A stretch of 64,000 nt of DNA from Psychroflexus sp. MES1-P1E. GTDB lineage: Bacteria; Bacteroidota; Bacteroidia; Flavobacteriales; Flavobacteriaceae. A model generated the notes under the pieces. It saw only the letters and a program-made list of their open reading frames with translations, was not told the origin of the DNA and did not search any database. The number at the start of each line of letters is the position of its first letter. Positions within the stretch are counted from its first letter, which is position 1. The position numbers and the translations under genes are program-made. The stretch lies in NCBI RefSeq assembly GCF_002836055.1, contig NZ_PJBS01000349.1:38078-102077 (forward strand), written 5' to 3'. Of the stretch, positions 37,011 through 45,972 are shown in pieces.

Positions 37011-37889
37011 TTAATAATACAATTCGTCAGTTTTTAAATTTAAAAATCGTTGAGTAGCAAAAAAAGTACTTAACCAAGAAATTAAGATCCCCATGATTAA
37101 AACACCAACAAAAATAGCAGCCAGTAGAATTTCATCACTAATTAGGTTTAACTCAGGAAAACTCTTATTCAGATAATACAACACAACTCCCATTCCTATT
37201 AACGAAATAGTAGAGCCTATTAAACCTAGTTTTATACTTTTCAAGATAAACGGCCGTCGAATAAAGTGCTTGGTAGCTCCCACCATTTGCATGGTTTTAA
37301 TAGTAAATCGCTTAGCATAAACCGATAAACGAATAGAACTGTTGATCAATAGAACAGCAATAAATGTGAGTAAACCACTCACTATTAAAATCCAAAAACT
37401 CAATCGCTTAATGTTATCATTCAACAGGGCAATGAGCGGCTTATCATAAACGATTTCGTCTACAAATTCCTTATCCCCTAGATCTCTAGAAATTTCTGCA
37501 ATCTGCGTTTCTGAGACATAATCGGCATTAAAATAAACATCGATAGAATTTTGTAAAGGATTATACCCTAAAAATTCCATGAAATCTTCTCCAATCTCCT
37601 CACTGTAGGCCTTTGCGGCTTCTTCTTTGGAGACAAATACTATGGTTTTAGTGTGTTCTGCTAAGGCCAAAGACTTCTGCATTTGGTCAATTTCAACCTC
37701 TTTGGCGGTGTCTTTTAAGTAGACTGTTAAGGCGATTTGCTCCTTGAGATTATCTGCTACTTTTTTGGTGTTCAAGACCAAAAGCGCTAGCAAACCCACT
37801 AAAAATAAGACCAAAGCAATACTGATCACCACCGAAAAGTAGGAGGTAATCAATCGTCGTTTTTGGTATTTTTCAAAGGAAGAAGCCAC
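37011..37889 (-). CDS. ftsX: Cell division permease FtsX
   Basis: 292 residues with four membrane helices: one N-terminal (about 18-42), an extracytoplasmic domain, then three (about 170-190, 220-245, 260-285). The start is GTG at 37889. FtsX with the ATPase FtsE regulates peptidoglycan hydrolases at division; ftsE is not in the window. The MACB-like core KRFTIKTMQMVGATKHFI is typical. First gene of a four-gene operon. Confidence 0.93.
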   Translation of the reverse strand: MASSFEKYQKRRLITSYFSVVISIALVLFLVGLLALLVLNTKKVADNLKEQIALTVYLKDTAKEVEIDQMQKSLALAEHTKTIVFVSKEEAAKAYSEEIGEDFMEFLGYNPLQNSIDVYFNADYVSETQIAEISRDLGDKEFVDEIVYDKPLIALLNDNIKRLSFWILIVSGLLTFIAVLLINSSIRLSVYAKRFTIKTMQMVGATKHFIRRPFILKSIKLGLIGSTISLIGMGVVLYYLNKSFPELNLISDEILLAAIFVGVLIMGILISWLSTFFATQRFLNLKTDELYY

Positions 37890-37954
37890 TTGATAATTTT
37901 TGTAAAAATATAAAACTATAAGATGATAACGGCTATCCCTCAGATTAATTTTAT

Positions 37955-38100
37955 GGGCGCTTTATCTCGCTATTCGTTTCAACTCCGCAGGCTTTGCTTT
38001 AAGGTCTTGAGTGTATAGCGGCTTTTCCTTTGGTCAAGCGCTATACACTCGCCCTGTAGCGCCCAGCCTTTGCAGGGGTTTCTCTGCTATCGGGAGCGCA
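37955..38100. repeat. Nested-hairpin repeat-like element
   Basis: A non-coding GC-richer stretch built of nested inverted repeats. Outer pair gggcgct / agcgccc (37955-37961, 38058-38064); inner perfect 12-bp pair gagtgtatagcg / cgctatacactc (38009-38020, 38039-38050) with an 18-nt loop. It is followed by a motif cgggagcgc. The style matches dispersed intergenic repeats I recall from flavobacterial genomes; no second copy was seen in the window. Bases 37890-37954 show nothing. Confidence 0.6.
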
Positions 38101-38174
38101 AATAAGCTAAATATCAAGAAGTACTGAATGCGAATTTCAATTATTTCAGCAACAACTAACTGATCTGAATACTG

Positions 38175-38888
38175 ATGAAATCAGTCTAGCACTAGTGCTA
38201 TTTCTTACATTTTTTTTCGCAAAACATGGAGACACCCCAAAAGCAGAGTTTATTACCAAAAGCAATTATGAAAAAATCCATAAACTTAGACTGGGGACTA
38301 TCATCCGTTTTGCTGGTGGATTTTTTGATGTGAGCTACGACTATATCAATTCCTAAACTTCTGGTTATGGAGTTTCCCTTCTTGTTAATGCTGATACTTT
38401 TATCCGTTATAAAAAATTTGAACCTGTGCCAATTTAAATCTATAGTGTTGTAATAAATCGTTCTTTTTTTGTCTGCTTTTCATCAAAAATAATTACTGTA
38501 ACTAAGGCTATGCTAATTATTTTCAAATTCAATCAATCAAAAAACCTCTGCTGAGCTACGTCTTAGTATAATTTAATTTGGTATTCACCTATACTACTGT
38601 TTTTACTTTGGCAAAATTCAGAATTTAAAGGCCACGGCTTCTTCGTTGAAGTATTTACATATTCACACATTAGAGAGGAAGATGTCTTTTATGTCAATCA
38701 ACAAGGAAATAGAGTAGAAGAAGACCATACATTTTTGATGTAGCTGTTGGATTTGCTGTTGCTTCTAAATAGATAAACTCAATTGGATTTACATTTCAAC
38801 CCAAATTGGTGTAGGAAGAAATCTCTTAGGAAATAATCCAAATGAATTCCTAGCTCTAGGCGACTTCTATATCGGCTATAAATTTTAG
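38175..38888 (+). pseudogene. Broken outer-membrane beta-barrel (DUF3575-like) gene interrupted by the hairpin element
   Basis: Pieces in three frames read in order: a degenerate signal peptide after ATG 38175 (with two stops), LRLGTIIRFAGGFFDVSYDYI (split by drift), GYGVSLLVNADTF, then the hairpin element at 38426-38584. After it follow LYYCFYFGK, GHGFFVEVFTYSHIREEDVF, FDVAVGFAVASK, GVGRNLLGNN and DFYIGYKF with a stop at 38886-38888. The order and motifs resemble DUF3575-type small barrels. At least three frameshifts and several stops. Confidence 0.6.
38426..38584. repeat. Hairpin element, copy 2
   Basis: Same element as 18582-18743, with the same orientation. The terminal repeat is diverged (GTGCCAATTTAAA at the left, TTTAATTTGGTAT at the right), but the inner stem-loop at 38485-38523 is preserved: arm aaaaataatta, loop actaaggc identical, and stem changes are G-U wobbles. 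It sits inside the decayed barrel gene. Confidence 0.8.
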
Positions 38889-38996
38889 GACTTTCCAAAT
38901 CAACTTATGCTTTAACTTTTGAGTTTTAATTCCAATCTCAGTGAGGAGTTAAAGCCATATATATTAGTTTTGCCATTTCGAAATAAGTAACTTATT

Positions 38997-41900
38997 ATGG
39001 CATACGATTTTAAAGCAATAGAAACCAAATGGCAGAAGCGTTGGGCGAAAGACCAAACCTTTAGAGCGAAACAACCCCAGGAGTTTGAAGGAGACCCAAA
39101 ACCTCCATTTTACGTGTTGGATATGTTTCCTTATCCGTCTGGAGCAGGACTTCATGTTGGCCATCCGCTAGGGTATATTGCCAGCGACATTTATGCCCGC
39201 TACAAAAGACACAAAGGGTTTAACGTATTGCACCCACAAGGTTATGATTCTTTTGGGCTTCCTGCTGAGCAGTACGCTATTCAAACTGGTCAACATCCAT
39301 CATCAACAACTGAAATTAATATTGAAGGGTGTTTAGATAACAAAGGGAAAATATTAGACAAATATGTAGAAGATAATGGCAAGATTAAGAATTCAGCTCT
39401 TATCGATAAATCTAAGGAAACGTGTGTTGATGAAGATCATTATCAAAGCAATGTCATTAAAGGGTATCGTAAACAACTCGATAAAATCGGATTTTCTTTC
39501 GATTGGAGTCGGGAAGTCCGTACCAGTGATCCGAATTATTATAAATGGACTCAGTGGATTTTCATTCAACTCTTTGAAAGCTGGTACGATGCCAAAGCTC
39601 AAAAATCCAAGTCTATATCAGAATTAGTCAACATTTTTGAAAAAGAGGGAAATATAATCGTGGACGCAGCTGCAGATGAAGACACAACTTCATTTTCTGC
39701 ATCAGAATGGTCAACTTTTACCGATGATCAAAAAGAAGAACTGCTACTCAATTACCGCTTAACTTATCTTGCTGAAACTGAAGTCAATTGGTGTCCAGCC
39801 CTAGGTACGGTCTTGGCCAATGATGAAATTGTGAAGGGGGTTTCAGAACGAGGAGGACATCCTGTGTCCAGAAAAAAGATGAAGCAGTGGAGCATGCGTA
39901 TTTCTGCGTTTGCAGATCGTCTACTTAGAGGACTTGAAGATTTAGATTGGAGCGAAAGCCTAAAAGAAACCCAACGCAACTGGATTGGAAAATCGGTGGG
40001 AGCGCAACTAAAATTCCCCATCCTACCCTTCCCCAAAGGGAAAGAGAATACTAAGCCAGGCTACATGACAGGTGGAAATAATGCCTACACCCTTATTGAA
40101 AAAGCAAAAGAAAATAGAAATCAACCAACTGAGGCTGAAAAAACACTTTGGATACAACTTCGAGGTAAAAAGTTATCGGGATATAAGTTTCGACAGCAAC
40201 ATTTAATCGGAGATTATATTGCAGACTTTGTCTGTTTATTAAAATCTTTGGTCGTTGAAGTCGATGGAGAATATCATAATGAAACCAAAGCCTATGATGA
40301 GGAACGAACACAATTTCTAAATAAAAAAGGCTTTGAAGTTATTCGATTTAAAAATGAAGACGTCATCGGAAATATAGATGAGGTTCTTGAAAAAATCAAA
40401 ACCAAACTAGATAAACTACCCGCCTATACTAAGATGGCGAAGCCATCTGAAGAGAGTAAAGTTAAACCGCTTTCCATTGGAGAGGGGCAAGGGGAGAGGA
40501 TTATTGAAGCATTTACTACTCGTCCAGACACGATTTACGGAGTCTCGTTTATCACCCTGGCTCCAGAACATGATTTGGTATCTAAAATTACAACTCTTGA
40601 CCAAAAAGAAGAAGTAGACGCTTATGTAAAAGCTTCAGCAAAGCGAAGCGAGAGAGAACGTATGGCAGATGTTAAAACCATTTCTGGTGCTTTCACGGGG
40701 GCGTATGCCGAGCATCCTCATACTAAAGAACCTCTTCCAGTTTGGATTGGAGATTATGTCCTTGCAGGTTATGGCACAGGGGCTGTTATGTCTGTCCCTT
40801 GTGGTGACCAAAGGGATCATGATTTTGCTCAACATTTCGGAATTCCTATTCCCAACGTGTTTGAAGGCATTGATATTTCTAAGGAAGCCTACACAGATAA
40901 ATCTAATGCGACAAAAATCGCTAATTCTGACTTCCTGAATGGTTTAGGTGTTTTGGAAGCGATCCCCAAAGCGATTGAAGCTCTGGCCAACATGGGTCAA
41001 GGGGCTAAAAAGATAAATTATAGACTAAGAGATGCCGTCTTTTCTAGACAGCGGTATTGGGGAGAGCCCTTCCCCGTGTATTACATCAATGGCTTACCCA
41101 AAATGATCGATGAAAAACACCTGCCGCTGAAATTGCCTGAGGTCGAAAAATACCTGCCTACAGAAGATGGGGCTCCACCTTTGGGAAGAGCACAAGAGTG
41201 GGCTTGGGATACTGAGCAACATCAAGTAGTCTCAAACGCCAAGATAGATCATAAAACAGTATTTCCAGTGGAGCTGAACACTATGCCTGGATGGGCAGGA
41301 AGTTCTTGGTATTTATTTCACTACATGGAAACCGAAAACCGAGATCAACACATCGCTTCCAAAGAGAATTTAGACTATTGGAACAACGTGGACTTGTATA
41401 TTGGAGGGAGCGAGCACGCCACTGGGCATTTATTATATTCTAGATTCTGGACCAAATTCCTAAACGACAAAGGAGTTTTTCCAGTAGACGAGCCTTTTAA
41501 AAAGTTGATTAACCAGGGAATGATTTTGGGAGAGAGTGCTTTTGTAAATACTTTTACTATTGTTTTTACAGTTGATGATAAAGAGAATAACAATAATCTG
41601 AAAGAGACACCTAAGGTATTAAAGGTTCTTTTAAGTAATGATTTGGGTGATTTAAATATTAAAAAAAGGGAATATATAGAATCAGACTATATTTCTAATG
41701 AAATAGAAAAAATTATACAAAAAGCAGAAGAGATTTGTGAATTTGAAAATAAAAACCAGAGTGATAAAAACGGGCAGATTGTTTATATGGGTTTAACCAA
41801 TGTAAAGAGACGTGTTGATGTTTCTTTAGTCAATACTTCAAACGAATTGAATCTAGACGGTTTTAAAACATCTCCTTTTGGAAAAGAATTTAAAGATGCA

Positions 41901-42653
41901 AAAGTAATTTATAATGAATCAGGGAAACTTTTAGTGAGTAGGGAAGTTGAAAAAATGTCTAAATCCAAATTCAATGTGGTCAATCCAGATGATATCTGTG
42001 AGGAATATGGTGCCGATAGCTTGAGACTTTACGAAATGTTTTTAGGACCACTTGAACAAGCCAAGCCATGGAGTACTGCGGGACTGTCTGGGGTGCATAA
42101 TTTCTTAAAAAAACTTTGGAAATTGTATTTTCCCCCCAACTCCCAAGGCGACGAGGGACAGGATTTTGTCGTTTCTGATGAGCACGCTTCAAAGGAGTCC
42201 TTAAAAATTCTGCATAAGACCATTAAGAAAGTCACTCAAGATATCGAAGACTTTAGCTTCAATACGTCAGTCTCTACCTTTATGATCTGCGTGAATGAGT
42301 TGACTCAGCAGAGTTGTAAGTCTCGGGAGGTTTTAGAACCTCTAGCAGTATTGATTTCACCATATGCTCCACATATCGCTGAAGAGTTATGGGAACTTTT
42401 AGGCAACACCACTAGTATCTCTGAAGTGGATTATCCTGTTTTTGAAGAACACTACTTGAAAGAAGACTCCAAAACATATCCTATTTCCTTTAATGGAAAG
42501 ATGAGGTTTACACTTGACTTGTCTTTGGGCTTAAGCAAAGACGAGATCGAAAAAATAGTAATGGCCGAGGAGCGCACACAGAAACAACTGGACGGGCGCA
42601 CTCCTAAAAAAGTGATTATCGTGCCTGGTAAAATCGTTAATATTGTGGGGTAG
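38997..42653 (+). CDS. leuS: Leucyl-tRNA synthetase carrying an embedded DUF559 nuclease-type domain
   Basis: 1218 residues against roughly 800-950 for ordinary LeuRS. All class I landmarks are present: PSGAGLHVGHPLGY (HIGH motif at 53-56), the editing-domain entrance FTTRPDTIYGVSF (505 on), YSRFWTKFL, and KMSKS at 986-990. Extra material: residues 111-156 (short insert after NIE), 343-501 (DUF559 module, core about 367-472 with FRQQHLIGDYIADFVC and VVEVDGEYH), and an extended region 850-985 before KMSKS. The frame is open throughout, and surrounding LeuRS sequence is well conserved, so the protein is probably functional. It is essential unless a second copy exists elsewhere. Confidence 0.95.
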   Translation: MAYDFKAIETKWQKRWAKDQTFRAKQPQEFEGDPKPPFYVLDMFPYPSGAGLHVGHPLGYIASDIYARYKRHKGFNVLHPQGYDSFGLPAEQYAIQTGQHPSSTTEINIEGCLDNKGKILDKYVEDNGKIKNSALIDKSKETCVDEDHYQSNVIKGYRKQLDKIGFSFDWSREVRTSDPNYYKWTQWIFIQLFESWYDAKAQKSKSISELVNIFEKEGNIIVDAAADEDTTSFSASEWSTFTDDQKEELLLNYRLTYLAETEVNWCPALGTVLANDEIVKGVSERGGHPVSRKKMKQWSMRISAFADRLLRGLEDLDWSESLKETQRNWIGKSVGAQLKFPILPFPKGKENTKPGYMTGGNNAYTLIEKAKENRNQPTEAEKTLWIQLRGKKLSGYKFRQQHLIGDYIADFVCLLKSLVVEVDGEYHNETKAYDEERTQFLNKKGFEVIRFKNEDVIGNIDEVLEKIKTKLDKLPAYTKMAKPSEESKVKPLSIGEGQGERIIEAFTTRPDTIYGVSFITLAPEHDLVSKITTLDQKEEVDAYVKASAKRSERERMADVKTISGAFTGAYAEHPHTKEPLPVWIGDYVLAGYGTGAVMSVPCGDQRDHDFAQHFGIPIPNVFEGIDISKEAYTDKSNATKIANSDFLNGLGVLEAIPKAIEALANMGQGAKKINYRLRDAVFSRQRYWGEPFPVYYINGLPKMIDEKHLPLKLPEVEKYLPTEDGAPPLGRAQEWAWDTEQHQVVSNAKIDHKTVFPVELNTMPGWAGSSWYLFHYMETENRDQHIASKENLDYWNNVDLYIGGSEHATGHLLYSRFWTKFLNDKGVFPVDEPFKKLINQGMILGESAFVNTFTIVFTVDDKENNNNLKETPKVLKVLLSNDLGDLNIKKREYIESDYISNEIEKIIQKAEEICEFENKNQSDKNGQIVYMGLTNVKRRVDVSLVNTSNELNLDGFKTSPFGKEFKDAKVIYNESGKLLVSREVEKMSKSKFNVVNPDDICEEYGADSLRLYEMFLGPLEQAKPWSTAGLSGVHNFLKKLWKLYFPPNSQGDEGQDFVVSDEHASKESLKILHKTIKKVTQDIEDFSFNTSVSTFMICVNELTQQSCKSREVLEPLAVLISPYAPHIAEELWELLGNTTSISEVDYPVFEEHYLKEDSKTYPISFNGKMRFTLDLSLGLSKDEIEKIVMAEERTQKQLDGRTPKKVIIVPGKIVNIVG
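40016..40499 (+). mobile_element. In-frame DUF559 insertion in leuS with inverted-repeat ends
   Basis: The insert replaces a short loop between LKFPI and IIEAFTTRPD. Its left end reads CCCCATCCTACCCTTCC... and its right end CTTTCCATTGGAGAGGGG...; the right end reverse-complemented resembles the left over about 29 bases (both contain a CCCC-rich tract then AAAGGGAAAG or AATGGAAAG). The coding interior is a complete Vsr-like DUF559 domain. DUF559 genes elsewhere are often bordered by similar GC-rich palindromic tracts. Mobility is inferred, not shown. Confidence 0.55.
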
Positions 42654-42682
42654 GTATTGCCCTAAAATCTATATATTTTATC

Positions 42683-42729
42683 ATTCTGGACAAGTCCGAC
42701 TTTTATAACAAGTCGGATGGTTTCAGAAT
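42683..42729. terminator. Hairpin between convergent leuS and polA
   Basis: Two nested stems: outer attctg / cagaat and inner perfect tccgactt / aagtcgga with a seven-nt loop. No strong T run on either side, but the position between two convergent genes suggests transcription termination. Confidence 0.5.
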
Positions 42730-42801
42730 CTAATTTATACCTATCTAAAATTCAGTCAAGAATCTGAAACGAGATCAGGTTGACAAAGAGTGATGTTTAT
42801 T

Positions 42802-45630
42802 TTAATGAGCTTCCAGCCAGTTTTGTCCTGTACCCATCTCCACATCTAGAGGAACATCCAGTTTAAAGGCATTTTCCATCTTGTCTTTAACCAGTGCTGT
42901 TAGGGCATCGATTTCGTCTTTGTGAGCATCAAAAATCAATTCATCATGGACTTGCAGGAGCATTTTGGATTTAAAATTCTGTTCTTCTAAAGCGTCATAA
43001 ATATTTATCATCGCGACCTTTATAATGTCTGCAGCGCTTCCTTGAATAGGGGCGTTCACCGCGTTGCGTTCTGCGGCACTTCGCACTATATGGTTTTTAG
43101 CATTGATGTCTTTGAGGTAACGCCGCCTACCCATGACTGTTTTCACGTAACCATGCTCCTTTGCGAATTCCACTTGCTCATCCATATAGGCTCTCAACTT
43201 AGGATAGGTTTTATAATAAGTCTCTATCAGCTCCTTAGATTCGTTTCTAGTCAAGTCAGTTTGATTGCTCAATCCAAAAGCAGACACTCCATATATAATT
43301 CCAAAGTTGACAGTTTTAGCATTGCTTCTCTGTGCTCTGGTTACTTCTTCTATATCCACACCAAATACTCTTGCCGCAGTTGAAGCGTGAATATCTTCTC
43401 CATTTTTAAAAGCATTCATCATCGTTTTTTCCTGACTCAAGGCTGCTATAATTCTAAGTTCTATTTGGGAATAATCGGCAGCGAGCAACACATAATTCTC
43501 ATCTCTAGGGACAAATGCTTTTCTTACTTCACGTCCACGTTCTGTGCGAATGGGGATATTTTGAAGGTTAGGGTTATTGGAGCTCAAACGACCAGTTGCT
43601 GCTACAGTTTGCATAAACTCGGTATGAACGCGTTTGGTTCTTGGGTGAATTTGTTTTGGTAAAGCGTCTACATAGGTGCTTTTGAGTTTAGAGAGTTGTC
43701 TCCATTCTAAAACTTCTCGTACTATTTTATGATCTTTTGCATAATTAGACAAGACCTCTTCTGCCGTTGAGTATTGACCAGATTTTGTTTTTTTAGGTTT
43801 TTTTGCAAGTTCCAATTTGCCAAATAGGATCTCGCCCAATTGTTTTGGGGATCCTATATTAAATTCTCCTTCCGCTTCTACGTATACTGACTTCTCCAGG
43901 CGTTCAATATCCTCATCTAGCTTTTCTGAAATGTTTTCTAAAGCTGATTTATCGAGGTTGATACCTTCAATTTCCATAGCTGCCAAGACCCGTAATAAGG
44001 GAATCTCCATATCTTTAAATAAAGGCTCGTTGGAGGCTTCTTTTAATTCTTTTTCAAAGTAAGTTTTGAGTTGAAAGGTAATATCGGCATCTTCTACAGC
44101 ATATTGGGTTTGGTCTTCCAAATTTACTGTCCGCATAGTCTTTTGGCTTTTACCTTTTTTACCGATGAGGTCTTCAATAGGTTGTGGAGAATAGTTGAGG
44201 TAAGTTTCTGCTAAGATATTCATATTGTGCCGCATATCTGGGTTGATGATGTAGTGCGCGAGCATCGTATCAAACAACGGTCCTTTTACTTTAAGTTTAT
44301 AATTGGCCAACACCTTGATATCGTACTTTAAGTTTTGACCTACTTTTTCGATCTCTGTAGATTCAAAAAATGGTCTCAACTTTTCTACTAATTCTTGTGC
44401 CTCGTTTTGATCCTCGGGAAAGACCACATAAAAGCCTTTATGGCTCTCCCAAGAAAAAGCAATTCCCACTAATTCGGCATCTAGAGTTTTTAAACTGGTA
44501 GTTTCTGTATCGAAACACACCGAGTTTTGCTTCATTAGTTTTTCTATAAAGAGCTTTAGGGAGAGACCTCCTTTTACATACTGATAATGGTGGTCTGTGC
44601 TTTTTAAGGTCTTGTATCCATCAAAATGACTAGGATCAATACTGGAAACATCGGTATCGCTTCCAAATAGAGAAAATTGTCCAGCTCCAGCAGTTTGGGG
44701 AGAGCTTGATGTGTTTTGAGAGGGCTTTTCTGCGACAGCTTCTCCTTTGTTGTACATTTTTACAAACTGCTCTGTCAATCTTCTAAATTCTAACTCTTTA
44801 AAGATGTCTAAGACTTTCTCAACATTTGGTGGAGAAACTTCATACTTATCCTCGTCGAAAGTGACGTCACAGTCAGTAATGATTGTAGCTAGTCTTTTAG
44901 ATAAGCGTCCTAACTCTGCATTTTTTTCTATTTTCTCTTTCATCTTTCCCTTCAGCTGATCTGTGTTTTCCAAGAGTACTTCCATGGAACCAAATTGCTG
45001 TAGAAATTTTTTAGCGGTCTTTTCACCCACTCCGGGTAAGCCTGGGATATTATCCGCAGCATCTCCCATCATACCCAAGAAATCGATGACTTGCTCTGGA
45101 CGTTCCACTCCAAACTTTTTCTGCACTTCTGGTATGCCCCATTTTTCTACTCCGTTCCCCATTCGTGCAGGGCGTTGCATAAATATATTCTCAGTAACCA
45201 GTTGAGCGAAATCCTTGTCTGGGGTAACCATATGGACTTCATAGTTTTGCTTTTCCGCTTGTATAGCTAGTGTCCCAATAATATCATCGGCTTCCATACC
45301 CGAGATTTCTACGACAGGAATTTCCATAGCGTGGAGAATATCCTGTATAATAGGGATGGAGTCTTTGATAACGGTTGGGGTTGCATCTCTATTGGCCTTG
45401 TACTCTACATACATTTCTTTTCGATCCTTGCTTCCGTCTTTATCAAAGCAAACTGCCAAATGATCGGGATTTTCTCGCTTTATGACGTCAAAAAGGGAAT
45501 TCATAAATCCCATAATGGCGGAAGTATCTTGTCCTTTGGAGTTGATTCTTGGGTTTTTGATAAGGGCATAATAACCGCGGAAAATCATCGCATATGCATC
45601 AACAAGGAAAAGTCGTTTTTTGGAAGCCAT
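42802..45630 (-). CDS. polA: DNA polymerase I
   Basis: 942 residues with all three activities: 5'-nuclease (about 1-300, DPDHLAVCFDKD and LPGVGEKTAKKFL), 3'-5' exonuclease (about 345-530, intact CFDTETTSL with the metal-binding Asp and Glu, and YAVEDADITF), and family A polymerase (about 560-942, DYSQIELRIIAALS and LLQVHDEL). It fills repair gaps and removes RNA primers. The intact proofreading site is normal for Bacteroidota. Convergent with leuS. Confidence 0.97.
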   Translation of the reverse strand: MASKKRLFLVDAYAMIFRGYYALIKNPRINSKGQDTSAIMGFMNSLFDVIKRENPDHLAVCFDKDGSKDRKEMYVEYKANRDATPTVIKDSIPIIQDILHAMEIPVVEISGMEADDIIGTLAIQAEKQNYEVHMVTPDKDFAQLVTENIFMQRPARMGNGVEKWGIPEVQKKFGVERPEQVIDFLGMMGDAADNIPGLPGVGEKTAKKFLQQFGSMEVLLENTDQLKGKMKEKIEKNAELGRLSKRLATIITDCDVTFDEDKYEVSPPNVEKVLDIFKELEFRRLTEQFVKMYNKGEAVAEKPSQNTSSSPQTAGAGQFSLFGSDTDVSSIDPSHFDGYKTLKSTDHHYQYVKGGLSLKLFIEKLMKQNSVCFDTETTSLKTLDAELVGIAFSWESHKGFYVVFPEDQNEAQELVEKLRPFFESTEIEKVGQNLKYDIKVLANYKLKVKGPLFDTMLAHYIINPDMRHNMNILAETYLNYSPQPIEDLIGKKGKSQKTMRTVNLEDQTQYAVEDADITFQLKTYFEKELKEASNEPLFKDMEIPLLRVLAAMEIEGINLDKSALENISEKLDEDIERLEKSVYVEAEGEFNIGSPKQLGEILFGKLELAKKPKKTKSGQYSTAEEVLSNYAKDHKIVREVLEWRQLSKLKSTYVDALPKQIHPRTKRVHTEFMQTVAATGRLSSNNPNLQNIPIRTERGREVRKAFVPRDENYVLLAADYSQIELRIIAALSQEKTMMNAFKNGEDIHASTAARVFGVDIEEVTRAQRSNAKTVNFGIIYGVSAFGLSNQTDLTRNESKELIETYYKTYPKLRAYMDEQVEFAKEHGYVKTVMGRRRYLKDINAKNHIVRSAAERNAVNAPIQGSAADIIKVAMINIYDALEEQNFKSKMLLQVHDELIFDAHKDEIDALTALVKDKMENAFKLDVPLDVEMGTGQNWLEAH

Positions 45631-45725
45631 AAAGTGAATTTTTATTAAATGTAAATTTAGTTGAAATTATGGCTTTTCCAAAATTGAACTAGGTGATTGT
45701 TCTAACCTTATTTTTTATTTAAGGG

Positions 45726-45890
45726 TCAGGGCTATGCCCCCCTCGACAAATGAAGGGCTTTTGCCTTTGCTACTAAGATTTGCTGGCTATGATCTTATAT
45801 TTTTAATTACATTAAAAAGACAAATAGAAGTATACGCTTTAAAGTACTTTTTCTGAAAAGCGTTTATAAAATTTGGGGCTGTGGCCCTGA
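45726..45890. repeat. 165-bp stretch bounded by imperfect inverted repeats
   Basis: TCAGGGCTATGCCCCC (45726-45741) is the imperfect complement of GGGGCTGTGGCCCTGA (45875-45890), matching 11 of 16. The interior is AT-rich with no gene. It may be a small non-coding mobile remnant; only one copy is seen. Confidence 0.35.
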
Positions 45891-45972
45891 TATTTTTAGG
45901 ACTTAAATTGATATCACGACTGAACATTCTTGTTTTTTGTTGAGGGCTTTTGAATTTATATTTAAAGTTGTT

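Noticed and set aside
39376-39627. Small plus-strand frame overlapping leuS
   Set aside because: It is a shadow of the first leuS insert in another frame, with no promoter or recognisable domain.
40021-40499. Intein in leuS
   Set aside because: The extra residues have no splicing motifs (no N-terminal Cys/Ser block or C-terminal HN) and match DUF559, not a homing endonuclease of inteins.
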